64,000 bases of DNA from Pseudodesulfovibrio tunisiensis (GCF_022809775.1 NZ_CP094380.1:3385501-3449500); one strand, 5' to 3'; shown: positions 26,351 through 35,957, counted from the stretch's first letter. The notes: generated by a model not told the origin, from the sequence alone. A program made the numbers and translations.

Positions 26351-27775
26351 TTGGCCGCCATTCTTACCGTCAGCGAGCTGACCCGATCAGTCAAGAATCT
26401 GCTTGAGGCGGAATTTCCGTTCGTCTGGGTGCGGGGGCAGGTGACCAATCTGGCCCGGCCTGCGAGTGGGCATGTGTATTTCACGCTGACGGACGGGGAT
26501 GCCGCCCTGAACGTGGTCTGGTTCAAATCGGCGCAGGAGTCGGTGCGGGCCGTGCCCGTGGGCGGCGAACGCATCAATCCCCTGACCGGCGAGGTCGAGG
26601 AATCGTCCGGAGAATCGGCCATGCGGGCTTCCGGGCTGGAGGACGGTCTGGACGTGCTCTGTGCCGGACGGTTGAACGTGTACGAGCCGCGCGGCCAGTA
26701 TCAGATGATCGCGGAACTTGTGCAGGATCAGGGAGTGGGCGACCTGCATCTGCAGTTCGAGGCCTTGAAGCGCAAACTCGCGGCCAAAGGGTATTTCGAC
26801 GAGGAACGCAAGATGGAGCTGCCGCGCAATCCTGCGCGCGTGGCCGTGATCACCTCGCCGCGTGGAGCTGCGATCCGCGATTTTCTGCGCATAGCCGAGA
26901 CCCGGGGAACCGGATCGGAAATCCGAATTTACCCGTCACTGGTTCAGGGCGACCTTGCCCCGGAACAGATAGCCGCTGCCCTTGACGCGGCGGGCGATGA
27001 CGACTGGGCCGAGGTTGCCGTGCTCATCCGCGGGGGCGGTTCCCTTGAGGATTTGTGGGCCTTCAACACCGAGGCTGTTGCCGACGCGATTTTCCGGGCC
27101 AGAATTCCGGTGCTGTGCGGTGTCGGACATGAACCGGACGTGTCCATTGCGGATTTCGTGGCGGACAGGCGTGCGGCCACGCCGAGCCATGCGGCGCAGG
27201 AACTCTGGCCGAGGCGCGAGACACTGGCTCAGGGCGTGGATGTGCTGGACATGCGTCTGGGACGTGCCTATGCCGCGTTGCTGCGCGGAAAACGGGCCGA
27301 ATTCGCGTCCTTGCGCAAGGCCCTTGTCTGGCTTTCGCCCCAGCGGCGCGTGGAGCGGCTGGAGGAGCGGTATTCCTCGCTGCTCGGACGGCTCGGCGGA
27401 GCCGGGTGGTCGCATTTCTTTTCCAGCGCGTCCCGAGCTGCTGTCTGGACCGGACGGTTGCAGCGCGCATTCGGTCCGGAATCCGTTGCCGGGCGCGAAA
27501 TCGAACTTGAAAATCTTTCCCGGCGGCTGATGCGGGCCGCCCATGACCATGTGGAGGCAAAGACGCGTGTTCTGGAACTGACCGGCGCGTCCCTGACCGG
27601 GCTGGATCCGGAAAAGCCCTTGGAACGCGGCTATTCCCTGGTGCGCGTGGAGCGGACCTCGGGATTCCTGCGCAGCCCGGACCAAGTCCTGCCCGGAGAT
27701 CGGCTGGACATTCGGGTGCGGGACGGCCGGGTCGCGGCCGTGGTTGCCGATGACAATTCTGAAACCGACAGGTAG
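26351..27775 (+). CDS. xseA: Exodeoxyribonuclease VII large subunit
   Basis: Catalytic subunit of exonuclease VII, 474 residues. An N-terminal OB-fold (FVWVRGQVTNLARPASGHVYFTLTD) precedes the exonuclease VII large-subunit domain with RVAVITSPRGAAIRDFL and VLIRGGGSLEDLWAFN, then a helical region and a C-terminal RGYSLVR motif. The start is TTG at 26351, supported by GGAGA at 26340-26344 with proper spacing and by family alignment (TVSELTRSVKNLLE). It heads the run xseA-M23-xseB-ispA-dxs. Confidence 0.94.
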   Translation: MAAILTVSELTRSVKNLLEAEFPFVWVRGQVTNLARPASGHVYFTLTDGDAALNVVWFKSAQESVRAVPVGGERINPLTGEVEESSGESAMRASGLEDGLDVLCAGRLNVYEPRGQYQMIAELVQDQGVGDLHLQFEALKRKLAAKGYFDEERKMELPRNPARVAVITSPRGAAIRDFLRIAETRGTGSEIRIYPSLVQGDLAPEQIAAALDAAGDDDWAEVAVLIRGGGSLEDLWAFNTEAVADAIFRARIPVLCGVGHEPDVSIADFVADRRAATPSHAAQELWPRRETLAQGVDVLDMRLGRAYAALLRGKRAEFASLRKALVWLSPQRRVERLEERYSSLLGRLGGAGWSHFFSSASRAAVWTGRLQRAFGPESVAGREIELENLSRRLMRAAHDHVEAKTRVLELTGASLTGLDPEKPLERGYSLVRVERTSGFLRSPDQVLPGDRLDIRVRDGRVAAVVADDNSETDR

Positions 27776-27782
27776 CTGTTTG

Positions 27783-28775
27783 ATGAGACGACTCTGGATT
27801 TCCCTTTTGCTGTTTGCTGTTGTGGCTGTTTCCGCCATGCCCGCCTTTGCTCAGGATTTCGGTCTGGAAGAAGGCGATGACGTGAATCTGGCCGTGCCCA
27901 AGGCCGACCCGGAGATCGGGAAAAAGGCCGAACCCGCTGCGGCTCCGGCCCGTTCCGGCGAACTGGTTCTGGCCGCGCCCTCCCGCGTGGAGCTGGGCAT
28001 GCCCTTTCTGGTGCGGCTGACCTCGGATCTGCCTCTGGACGATGTGTCCGTGCATTGGGGCGGCAAGGCCGTGCAGCCGTCCATTTCCGTCTGGAACAGC
28101 CGTCATGTGGCTCTGGTCATGCTGGGCACGGACGTGATTTCCGCCAAGCCCGGCAAGCAGGAGCTTGTGGTTACCGCAGCCATTGACGGCAAGGAGAACA
28201 CCTTTCGCCGCAACGTGGTGGTGCGGGGCAAGAAATATCCGCGTCAGGACCTGACCCTGCCCGAGAAGATGGTCACTCCGCCCGAAGAGGTGCTGAAACG
28301 CATTGCCGACGAGCGCGTGGTCATTGCCGAGGCCCGGGACACCCTGACCCCGTTGCGGCATTGGGCCCTGCCTCTGGAACGTCCGGTTTCCGGCAGGATC
28401 ACCAGCGCGTACGGGTTGCAGCGGTTCCTGAATGGCAAGCCCCGCAATCCGCACCGGGGCATCGACTTCCGTTCGCCCATGGGCAATCCGGTCAAGAGCG
28501 TGGCCGATGGCGAAGTCGTGCTGGTGGGCGACCACTACTATGCCGGAAAATCCGTGTATGTGGATCACGGCAACGGCGTGGTGTCCATGTACTTCCATCT
28601 TTCCAAGCCCATTGTGAAGGCGGGCGACAAGGTTCGCCGGGGGCAGGCCGTGGGCCTGTCCGGCATGACCGGTCGCGCCACCGGGCCGCATCTGCATTTT
28701 TCCTTGGCCGTGCAGGGCCGGCTCGTGGACCCGATGCCCCTGTTTCAGGCCGGAGCCGACGAACTGCTCAACTAA
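27783..28775 (+). CDS. Secreted M23 (LytM/peptidase) family protein
   Basis: Periplasmic zinc endopeptidase-type protein of 330 residues. The ATG at 27783 gives MRRLWISLLLFAVVAVSAMP, a signal peptide ending AFA. A beta-rich domain and short helical linker lead to a C-terminal LytM domain with the zinc ligands in NPHRGIDF and GPHLHF, and with the GxxGxxG-type SGRITSAYG start. The active-site residues look intact, so it could cleave peptidoglycan cross-links. It lies 7 bases after xseA, in the same operon. Confidence 0.9.
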   Translation: MRRLWISLLLFAVVAVSAMPAFAQDFGLEEGDDVNLAVPKADPEIGKKAEPAAAPARSGELVLAAPSRVELGMPFLVRLTSDLPLDDVSVHWGGKAVQPSISVWNSRHVALVMLGTDVISAKPGKQELVVTAAIDGKENTFRRNVVVRGKKYPRQDLTLPEKMVTPPEEVLKRIADERVVIAEARDTLTPLRHWALPLERPVSGRITSAYGLQRFLNGKPRNPHRGIDFRSPMGNPVKSVADGEVVLVGDHYYAGKSVYVDHGNGVVSMYFHLSKPIVKAGDKVRRGQAVGLSGMTGRATGPHLHFSLAVQGRLVDPMPLFQAGADELLN

Positions 28776-28811
28776 CGAGAACGGGCGGCAATCCCGCTGC
28801 GGAGACATGTC

Positions 28812-29051
28812 ATGGCGAACGAGACGTTTGAACACAGGCTGGAGCGGCTTCGCGAGATCGTGGAGCGGCTGGAGCGCGGCGACCTGCCTCTGGAGGAGGG
28901 GGTCGCCCTGTACAAGGAGGGGCTGGTCCTGTCCAAGGAATGCGGCAGGCAGCTTGACGCGGCCCGGCACGAGGTCCGCATCGTGAGCGAGGGACTGGTC
29001 CGCGAATTCGATGCCCTTGAAAGCCTGGGCGCGGAGGATGACGAGCAATGA
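28812..29051 (+). CDS. xseB: Exodeoxyribonuclease VII small subunit
   Basis: Seventy-nine residues beginning MANETFEHRLERLREIVERLERGDLPLEEGVALYKEGLVLSKEC, the standard two-helix XseB sequence. Four-base ATGA overlap with ispA. It partners XseA encoded 1 kb upstream. Confidence 0.95.
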   Translation: MANETFEHRLERLREIVERLERGDLPLEEGVALYKEGLVLSKECGRQLDAARHEVRIVSEGLVREFDALESLGAEDDEQ

Positions 29052-29941
29052 TCATCAAGGAGAAACTCGCGGCCCGGGCCGTGAATGTGGAAGATTTTCT
29101 CAAGGACTGCCTGCGCGGCCGCAATGTTCCGGCCCGGCTGCTGGAATCCATGGAATACAGCCTGCTTGCAGGCGGCAAGCGGCTTCGGCCCGTGCTGGCG
29201 TTGTCATGGTGCTCCCTGCTGGGCGGGGATGCGGACCGGGCCATGCCCTTTGCCGCGAGTCTGGAATGCATCCATACCTATTCCCTGATTCACGACGATC
29301 TGCCCGCCATGGATGACGATGATCTGCGGCGCGGACGTCCGTCCAATCACAAGCAGTTCGACGAGGCCACGGCCATTCTGGCCGGGGACGGGCTGCTGAC
29401 CGAGGCCTTTACCCTGATGTGCGAATCCGGCCTGAAACAGGGACTGGATGCGGAGCGCGTGCTGCGCGCCGTTGGCGTGCTCGCGGTTGCCGCCGGAGCC
29501 GGGGGCATGGTCGGGGGCCAGACCGTGGACATGGAGTTCACGGGCCGGACCGATGTGCCGCTGGATGATCTGCGGGCCATGCATGCCATGAAGACCGGCG
29601 CGCTCATCACCGCGGCCTGCGAATGCGGAGCCATCCTGTCCGGCGCGGGCGAGGACGACGTGACAAACGCCCGGGAGTTCGGGCGGGCCATTGGCGTGGC
29701 CTTCCAGATCGTGGATGACGTGCTGGACATCGTGGGCGACGAAGCCACTCTGGGCAAGCCCGTTGGCAGCGACGTCGAACAGGGCAAGACCACCTATCCT
29801 TCGCTGCTCGGACTGGAACGCAGCCGGGAACTGGCGGCCGCGCACGTCAACGATGCCGTGGCGCGTCTGCACGGCTACGAGGGCGAGGAATGCGTTTTCC
29901 TGGAAGCGCTTGCACGGTACATTGTGGACAGAGCGTGTTGA
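29048..29941 (+). CDS. ispA: Farnesyl/geranyl diphosphate synthase
   Basis: Chain-elongating trans-prenyltransferase, 297 residues. First aspartate-rich motif HDDLPAMDDDDLRRGRPSNH near residue 83 (DDxxxxD with bulky insertion) and second motif FQIVDDVLDIVGDE near residue 225. GGKRLRP at about 44 binds IPP. The ATG overlaps xseB, and dxs follows 21 bases later. Confidence 0.94.
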   Translation: MIIKEKLAARAVNVEDFLKDCLRGRNVPARLLESMEYSLLAGGKRLRPVLALSWCSLLGGDADRAMPFAASLECIHTYSLIHDDLPAMDDDDLRRGRPSNHKQFDEATAILAGDGLLTEAFTLMCESGLKQGLDAERVLRAVGVLAVAAGAGGMVGGQTVDMEFTGRTDVPLDDLRAMHAMKTGALITAACECGAILSGAGEDDVTNAREFGRAIGVAFQIVDDVLDIVGDEATLGKPVGSDVEQGKTTYPSLLGLERSRELAAAHVNDAVARLHGYEGEECVFLEALARYIVDRAC

Positions 29942-29962
29942 TTGGCCTAAGGTGTGCGCCCT

Positions 29963-31855
29963 ATGAACAGTAATCCCTCGACCCTGCTTTCCGGAATCCG
30001 CAGACCCGGCGACGTCAAGGAGCTCTCGGCCGAGCAGCTTGACATTCTGGGCCAGGAACTGCGTGACACCATCATTGATCAGGTCGCGGAGCACGGCGGC
30101 CATCTGGCTCCGTCCCTCGGCGTGATCGAACTGACCATGGCCCTGTTTCACGCCTTTGATCTGGAACGGGACAAGCTCATTTGGGACGTGGGGCATCAGG
30201 CCTACGCGCACAAGCTGCTCACAGGTCGTCAGGCCATGTTTCATACCATGCGTCAGAAGAACGGCCTGAGCGGGTTCCCCCGTCTGGAGGAATCCCCGTA
30301 CGATCACTTCGGCGTGGGCCATTCCAGCACATCCATTTCCGCCGCGCTCGGCATGGCCATGGCGCGCGATCTGGAAGGCGACGACTACGAGGTCGTTTCC
30401 GTGATCGGAGACGGTTCCATGACGGCCGGGCTGGCCTTCGAGGGATTGAATCAGGCCGGAGACATGGGCCGCAAGATGGTGGTGGTGCTCAACGACAACG
30501 AGATGTCCATCTCCAAGAACGTGGGCGCGCTTTCCCAGTTCCTGAGCCGCAAGATGACCACCCCGTTTCTCCAGCGGCTCAAGAGCGATGTGGAAAACCT
30601 GCTCGGCACCGTGCCCGGCATCGGCGATGATCTGGCCGGCTATGCCAAGCGGTCCGGGGATTCCATCAAGACGTTCTTCACCCCGGGCATGCTGTTCGAG
30701 GCGTTTCACTTCACCTATGTCGGCCCGCTGGACGGGCACAACACGGCGCAGCTCATCAAGGTCTTCAACGAAGTCAGGAAGCTGGACAAGCCCGTGCTCG
30801 TGCATGTGCTGACCAAGAAGGGCAAGGGCTACGAGCCGGCCGAGCACGATCCCGCGCATTTTCACGGCGTGGGCACCTTCATTCCGGAAACCGGACTGGC
30901 CCGCAAGCATTCGGGCGAAGGACATCCTTCGTACACGGCGATTTTCGGCCAGACATTGTGCAATATCGCGGACCGGGACGACAAGGTCGTGGCCATTACC
31001 GCTGCCATGCCCGAAGGCACGGGCACGGAATGCTTTCGCCAGAAGCATCCCGATCGGTTCGTGGATGTGGGCATCTGCGAGCAGCATGCCGTGACCTTTG
31101 CCGCAGGCTTGGCAACGCGCGGATACAAGCCTGCCGTGGCCATCTATTCCACGTTTCTGCAGCGCGCCTATGATCAGGTGATCCACGACGTGTGCCTGCA
31201 GAATCTGAACGTGAATCTCTTTCTGGATCGGGGCGGCCTTGTTGGCGCGGACGGGGCCACGCATCACGGTGCGTTCGACATGAGCTACCTGCGCCATATT
31301 CCGAATCTCGTGGTCATGGCACCCAAGGACGAGGCCGAGCTGGCCCGGATGATGGTGACCGCGTTTGCCTACGAAGGGCCGACCGCAACCCGGTACCCGC
31401 GCGGAACCGGGGTGGGGGCGCCGTTTTCCAGAACTCCGCGTCGCATTGCCATCGGCACGGGCGAACTGGTGCGCGAAGGTGCGGACGCCGTGGTCATCAC
31501 GCTGGGATCACGCGTGTATCCGGCCATCGAGGCTTCCATGGAGCTGGAAAAGGCCGGTCTGAACGTGGCCGTGTTCAACACCCGGTTCATCAAGCCACTG
31601 CCCAAAAAACAGATACTGGAACTGGTCCGCGATCATGACCGCATTCTGCTGGTCGAGGAAAACGCGCTGGCCGGGGGATTCTCCTCGGCGGTGCTGGAAA
31701 TGCTTTCCGACAACGATGCATTGCAGGGCAAGAGGGTGCATCGGCTCGGCATCCCCGACGAATTCATCGAGCACGGTACGCAAAAGGAACTGCGTGCCAT
31801 GCTCGGCATTGACAAGGACGGCATCAAGCGGGCCCTGAAAAAGCTCTGTCCCTGA
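29963..31855 (+). CDS. dxs: 1-deoxy-D-xylulose-5-phosphate synthase
   Basis: Thiamine-diphosphate enzyme that starts the MEP pathway, about 630 residues. Seen: HLAPSLGVIELTMALFHAFD, the TPP motif VIGDGSMTAGLAFEGLNQAGDMGRKMVVVLNDNEMSIS, the catalytic Glu region DVGICEQHAVTFAAGLA and DRGGLVGADGATHHGAFD. The ATG at 29963 has AAGGTG upstream and is preferred over the GTG at 29954. Last gene in the operon; a terminator lies 40 bases beyond its stop. Confidence 0.96.
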   Translation: MNSNPSTLLSGIRRPGDVKELSAEQLDILGQELRDTIIDQVAEHGGHLAPSLGVIELTMALFHAFDLERDKLIWDVGHQAYAHKLLTGRQAMFHTMRQKNGLSGFPRLEESPYDHFGVGHSSTSISAALGMAMARDLEGDDYEVVSVIGDGSMTAGLAFEGLNQAGDMGRKMVVVLNDNEMSISKNVGALSQFLSRKMTTPFLQRLKSDVENLLGTVPGIGDDLAGYAKRSGDSIKTFFTPGMLFEAFHFTYVGPLDGHNTAQLIKVFNEVRKLDKPVLVHVLTKKGKGYEPAEHDPAHFHGVGTFIPETGLARKHSGEGHPSYTAIFGQTLCNIADRDDKVVAITAAMPEGTGTECFRQKHPDRFVDVGICEQHAVTFAAGLATRGYKPAVAIYSTFLQRAYDQVIHDVCLQNLNVNLFLDRGGLVGADGATHHGAFDMSYLRHIPNLVVMAPKDEAELARMMVTAFAYEGPTATRYPRGTGVGAPFSRTPRRIAIGTGELVREGADAVVITLGSRVYPAIEASMELEKAGLNVAVFNTRFIKPLPKKQILELVRDHDRILLVEENALAGGFSSAVLEMLSDNDALQGKRVHRLGIPDEFIEHGTQKELRAMLGIDKDGIKRALKKLCP

Positions 31856-31894
31856 CCGTTCGCCGCATTGCGGGCAGGATTTCGCCATGGCCCG

Positions 31895-31943
31895 AAAAAA
31901 GCCGGGACCGAAACATCATCGATGCTTCGGTCCCGGCTTTTTC
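31895..31943. terminator. Bidirectional terminator between dxs and the exonuclease gene
   Basis: GCCGGGACCGAA and TTCGGTCCCGGC form a perfect stem flanked by A6 on one side and T5 on the other, in the gap between convergent genes. Confidence 0.9.
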
Positions 31944-31961
31944 CAAACCTGGTTTGGCTGG

Positions 31962-32573
31962 CTACACGAGGGAGAGGTCCTGCATGGCCAGATAGATTTC
32001 CCTGGATATCCACGCGTCCGTGGCAGCGTAGTTGATCTGCTGGGGCGTCAGGGTTTCCTTGGCCCAGTTCGAGCATTGGGCGGACTTGGAGATGCGGAAC
32101 CCGAGCAGGTTGGCGGCCAGATTGCGCAGGCCGTGGGTCTGCATGTCCGCGTTCATGGAGATGTCGGACAGGTCCACGAAACTCCGGGGCGTGAATTGGG
32201 CGAGCCGCTTGAGGCCGAGAATGTCGTCGCGTACGGCCACGCCGGTCTTGATCACGTTTTTGTCGGCCAGGATTTCGCACAGGCCGTTTTCCAGCGGAAT
32301 GATGTTGAGCTGAATCACGTACACGCATTCCGCGGTTGCGAGCTGGATGAGATTGGGAGGGCCGGGCTTCTTGCCCTTCTTGAAGACCGGGCGGGTTTCG
32401 GTGTCGAACCCGAGCAGGGGATCGCGTCGCAGTTCCTTGACTGCCTGCGCATACTGTTTTTCCGTGCGGACCACTTTCACCGGACCGTCGTAGCGCCTGA
32501 GAGGCATGGCATTGATCGCGTCCTTGGTGAATGGTCGCAGATATTTTTCTGGTATGACCGGATCGGTACTCAT
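31962..32573 (-). CDS. 3'-5' exonuclease domain protein (RNase D-like DEDDy)
   Basis: Small stand-alone DEDD exonuclease of 203 residues. The DxE motif is FDTET near residue 55, ExoII is around KTGVAVRDDILGL and ExoIII is INYAATDAWISREIY near 183-197, the Y-type ending. No HRDC domains, so it is shorter than RNase D. Substrate RNA or DNA is unknown. The start MSTDPVIPEKY has a weak ribosome site. Confidence 0.85.
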   Translation of the reverse strand: MSTDPVIPEKYLRPFTKDAINAMPLRRYDGPVKVVRTEKQYAQAVKELRRDPLLGFDTETRPVFKKGKKPGPPNLIQLATAECVYVIQLNIIPLENGLCEILADKNVIKTGVAVRDDILGLKRLAQFTPRSFVDLSDISMNADMQTHGLRNLAANLLGFRISKSAQCSNWAKETLTPQQINYAATDAWISREIYLAMQDLSLV

Positions 32574-32706
32574 TGTGAATGCTTTGGTTTGTTGATTGAT
32601 GGGAAACGGGCCGTGTCCCGGGCCGGAAAAGCACGTCCGTGCCTTCCGAAAAGCCGGGAAAAGCCGCGCCAGCGGCCAGCTTTAGTACACCGTTGTCCCT
32701 TTCGGG

Positions 32707-33366
32707 TCAAATCCACTTGCGAAACGGGCTTCCTTCGCATGGAGTTCGGCTGTTGCGCCACCAGTAGCTGCCCGAGCATCGGGAATTCGGTTCATTGTCA
32801 TCTGCACGTCGAAACGTGGCATTGTTGCGGAACTGTTTCCAGGTGGCCTTTTCCACCGGAGCCACGGCAGCTTCAAGCGAACCTTCTCCGGTCTCCAGAT
32901 TCGTGACCTGCAGGCCTACGGACTGCTGGATGAACCGCTGGCTCGTGCCTTTTTCCTGAAACAGTTTCCATTGGCTCAGGGCAGCTTCCGCATTGCCGAG
33001 TCGGGCAGAGGCGAGGCCGGAAAAGAGATACGCCTCCCACAGGTTCGGGTCCCGAGCCGCTGCCTGTTCCATGGTGGAAATGCACTCCGCGTATTTTCCG
33101 GTGAAATAGAACGACATGCCTGCCATGCCCAGATTCGAGGCAAAGGAGGCCGACCGGTATTTGTCTCCGGCAGCGAGCATCTCTGCATAGGCCGAGGCTG
33201 CCTGTTCGAAGTATTTCGCGGCATTTTCCTGATTGCCGCGCTGCCACGCGGGCCATGCTCGTTCGAATGCCTTGCGTCCGGAACGTACGGGATCGGCACA
33301 CGCCGGGGCCGAAAGAAACGCGGCGCACAAAAGCGCGACTACGGGTATGGTGATGGATCTGCGCAT
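32707..33366 (-). CDS. Exported TPR-containing protein
   Basis: 219 residues with a signal peptide MRRSITIPVVALLCAAFLSA..ACA and three or more TPR-like helical pairs (AFERAWPAWQRGNQENAAKYFEQAASAYAEML; GMSFYFTGKYAECISTMEQAAARDPNLWEAYLFSGLASARLG). Likely a periplasmic protein-protein interaction module. The last 35 residues are polar and arginine-rich, with little predicted structure. AAGGAG lies 10 bases before the ATG. Confidence 0.75.
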   Translation of the reverse strand: MRRSITIPVVALLCAAFLSAPACADPVRSGRKAFERAWPAWQRGNQENAAKYFEQAASAYAEMLAAGDKYRSASFASNLGMAGMSFYFTGKYAECISTMEQAAARDPNLWEAYLFSGLASARLGNAEAALSQWKLFQEKGTSQRFIQQSVGLQVTNLETGEGSLEAAVAPVEKATWKQFRNNATFRRADDNEPNSRCSGSYWWRNSRTPCEGSPFRKWI

Positions 33367-33391
33367 GATGGAAGACTCCTTGTCGACCGGG

Positions 33392-34138
33392 TTACGGCAT
33401 GTAGGCCCGGGCTATGCGGAAAACATCGTCGTACGGCACCTTGGCATTGATGGCCAGAGCCATTTCCAGGGCCATTTCCATTTTTCTGGCGGTTTCGGCC
33501 AATGTCTGGTCCCGAATCTGTTCAAGGTGGTTGACCAGAAAATCCGGTTCGAAGTTGTCGATGGCCAGGGACAGCCCCTCCGTGAAATAGCGGGACCGGG
33601 TGTAGGGCAGGAACCGTTCGAGGCTCTGCTTGCCCTCGCGCCGGGCATACATGGTGAAGAACAGCAGCTTGACCACCAGCCGGTCGAATTCCAGCTTGTG
33701 GTCCACGGAGAGCAGGGTGTTCAGATCAACGCCCCGGGGCCGGATCGCGTCGAACATGGCCGTGGCCATGTCGAAAGCGCGTTCCTCGCTCAATGGCGGG
33801 TGCGGAAACTTGGAGTCCATGCGCACCAGCGTGATGCGCGGGTTTTCGCCCGAGGCAATGGCGTAGAGCACCACGCGCATCAGATCGATCTTGCGGTGGT
33901 ACTGGCCGAGCAGGGTTTCCCGCTTGGCCCGGGCCAGTCTGCGGATCAGGCCGCGTTCCATGCCGGAGAACGCGGTGTCGAGCAGATGGCGGATGTAGGG
34001 TTCCCCGATGGTGGCCATTTCCTCATCGATCACGGCTCGCCCCTTTCTGGTATCCATGAGCTTTTTCACGGACAGCCAGTAGGCTGCCAGCCCTTCGAAG
34101 GGCATTTCCAGAATGTCGAGGTCCTGCGGTTTTGCCAT
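33392..34138 (-). CDS. Conserved hypothetical protein, 248 residues
   Basis: Not recognised. From the ATG at 34138 the product begins MAKPQDLDILEMPFEGLAAY and is helical and charged, without export signal or membrane segment (PYIRHLLDTAFSGMERGLIRRLARAKRETLLGQYHRKIDLMRVVLYAI). Longer in-frame starts run into the lgt gene region on the other strand and look unlike protein. The TPR gene lies 25 bases downstream on the same strand, so the two may be co-transcribed. Confidence 0.65.
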   Translation of the reverse strand: MAKPQDLDILEMPFEGLAAYWLSVKKLMDTRKGRAVIDEEMATIGEPYIRHLLDTAFSGMERGLIRRLARAKRETLLGQYHRKIDLMRVVLYAIASGENPRITLVRMDSKFPHPPLSEERAFDMATAMFDAIRPRGVDLNTLLSVDHKLEFDRLVVKLLFFTMYARREGKQSLERFLPYTRSRYFTEGLSLAIDNFEPDFLVNHLEQIRDQTLAETARKMEMALEMALAINAKVPYDDVFRIARAYMP

Positions 34139-34262
34139 GACGCGCGCGTCCCGGGGTTGACGTGATGCGGAAAAGGGTACAGCCTGTGCCCTCGGAGACT
34201 CTGTCGGAGTGAAGCAGTGTATCCGAATTTCCTGAAAAAACAAAGCCGCGCAAAGGGAGTCC

Positions 34263-35048
34263 ATGCTCATATACCCGCAATTCGACCCCGTGATCTTCGA
34301 GGTTGGGCCGTTGCAGGTCCGCTGGTACGGCATGATGTATGTTTTCGGGGTGCTGGCCGGATGGCTGCTCGGCCGCTGGCGTGCGTCCCGGCCCGGAAGC
34401 GGATGGACAAAGGCCGAGGTGGACGACTTCGTGACCTGGTCCATCATCGGCATTGTGGCGGGCGGTCGGCTCGGCTACGTATTCTTCTACAACGCGGCCT
34501 TCTACCTTTCGCATCCCCTCAAGATATTCGCGGTGTGGGAGGGCGGCATGTCCTTTCACGGCGGTCTGCTCGGCGTGATCGCGGCCATCTGGCTGTTTGC
34601 GCGCTCCACGAACAAGCCCCTGCTTGCCGTGGGCGATTTCGTGGCCCCGCTGGTGCCGCCGGGCCTGTTCTTCGGCAGGCTGGGCAATTTCATCAATGCG
34701 GAACTGTGGGGCCGGGCAACCGATCTGCCCGTGGGCATGATCTTTCCCGGCGGCGGCCCGGTGTACCGTCATCCCTCCCAGCTCTACGAAGCCGCGCTTG
34801 AAGGCGTGGCCCTGTTCTGCATCCTGTGGTGGTATTCATCCAGACCGCGTCCGCGCGGCGCTGTGGGCGGCCTGTTTCTGACCGGCTACGGCGTGTTCCG
34901 CTTCATTGTGGAATTCGCCCGCGAACCGGACGCGCACCTTGGATTCGTGGCCCTGCACTGGATGTCAATGGGCCAGATTCTGTGCCTGCCCATGATCGCC
35001 CTCGGCCTGTTCTTCATGCTGCGCGGACGGAGGCAGGCTCGCGGGTAG
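34263..35048 (+). CDS. lgt: Prolipoprotein diacylglyceryl transferase
   Basis: Inner-membrane enzyme that transfers diacylglycerol from phosphatidylglycerol to the lipobox Cys. Its 261 residues contain about seven transmembrane segments and the signature GRLGNFINAELWGR at about 140-153, with YGMMYVFGVLAGW early, HGGLLG and YRHPSQLYEA. The family catalytic His and Arg positions are visible. Divergent from the 33392 gene. Its last 84 bases overlap the convergent glutaminyl cyclase gene. Confidence 0.95.
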   Translation: MLIYPQFDPVIFEVGPLQVRWYGMMYVFGVLAGWLLGRWRASRPGSGWTKAEVDDFVTWSIIGIVAGGRLGYVFFYNAAFYLSHPLKIFAVWEGGMSFHGGLLGVIAAIWLFARSTNKPLLAVGDFVAPLVPPGLFFGRLGNFINAELWGRATDLPVGMIFPGGGPVYRHPSQLYEAALEGVALFCILWWYSSRPRPRGAVGGLFLTGYGVFRFIVEFAREPDAHLGFVALHWMSMGQILCLPMIALGLFFMLRGRRQARG

Positions 35049-35831
35049 CCGCCAGAGCACCCTGTCCACCCGGATTTCGAACAATTTGTCCCAGAGCTTG
35101 CCCGTGACGAACAGACGCCCCTGTTCGCTGTCGTAGGCTATGCCGTTGGCCACCCCGGCGTCCGGGGAAACGCGCTTGCGCAGCGGAGACAGGTCGATCC
35201 AGACCTCGACCTTGCCGGATTTCGGATTCACCACGGCAATGCGGTCCTTTTTCCAGACATTGCAGAGTACCTTTCCACCCACGTATTCCAGTTCGTTGAG
35301 TTGGCGCACGGGCCTGTGCCCGTCGCGGACCACCACGCTGCGCACTTCCGTGAAGTCGCGCGGATCATGAAAGAACAGTCTGGCCGATCCCGAACTCATG
35401 ATGAATTCGGTGCCGTCAAAGGTCAGGCCCCACCCTTCCTTGTCCCGGTCCGGTGCCCGGTAGGCGAATCCGGCGAGATATTCGAGAGTGGCCCGGTCGT
35501 ACACTGCGCCGTCCCCGGAAAGCCATGTCACCATGTACAGCTTGTCCCGGTACGGGGCTATGCCCTCGGCGAACCAGTGTGCGTCGATGTCGGCCCGGCG
35601 CACCTGTCTTCCGGTTTCAATGTCCACGGCCGCGACATGGGATTCGCCGTAGCCGCCCGAGGATTCGTAGAGCAGCCCATCCGCAAGAAACAGCCCCTGG
35701 GTGAACGCGGCGGGATCGTGCGGATGTTCGGCCACGATTTCGCATGCAACGACTGGCGTTCCGGCAAGAGCCGGAACCCGGACGAACAGCACGGACAATA
35801 CCGCGGCGAGAAGGCAAAGCACTTTGGTCAT
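34965..35831 (-). CDS. Glutaminyl-peptide cyclotransferase (beta-propeller type)
   Basis: Secreted five-bladed propeller enzyme of 288 residues that would convert N-terminal Gln to pyroglutamate. Signal peptide MTKVLCLLAAVLSVLFVRVPALA, then HDPAAFTQGLFLADGLLYESSGGYGES, EGWGLTFDG, QLNELEYVGGKVLCNVW and GVANGIAYDSEQGRLFVTGKLW, the order found in plant/bacterial type QC. The last 28 residues after DKLFEIRV are encoded antisense to the lgt 3' end and are probably non-conserved. Confidence 0.88.
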   Translation of the reverse strand: MTKVLCLLAAVLSVLFVRVPALAGTPVVACEIVAEHPHDPAAFTQGLFLADGLLYESSGGYGESHVAAVDIETGRQVRRADIDAHWFAEGIAPYRDKLYMVTWLSGDGAVYDRATLEYLAGFAYRAPDRDKEGWGLTFDGTEFIMSSGSARLFFHDPRDFTEVRSVVVRDGHRPVRQLNELEYVGGKVLCNVWKKDRIAVVNPKSGKVEVWIDLSPLRKRVSPDAGVANGIAYDSEQGRLFVTGKLWDKLFEIRVDRVLWRLPASLPPSAQHEEQAEGDHGQAQNLAH

Positions 35832-35866
35832 GATGAGTACCCGGGAAGAGGAAACTGGAACAGGGG

Positions 35867-35893
35867 GCGGCTTCTGGGGAAAGCCGCCCCCTG
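35867..35893. other. GC-rich hairpin upstream of the QC gene
   Basis: AGGGGGCGGCTT and AAGCCGCCCCCT are perfect arms round a 7-base loop, between the TetR gene 3' end and the QC start. It lacks a T tract, so terminator function is doubtful. Confidence 0.5.
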
Positions 35894-35957
35894 CCTCTGG
35901 GGGAAGTTTGCAGGAAACCGGACGCTGGTCAAGGGGAGTGCGTTCGGTTCCGTGCTC

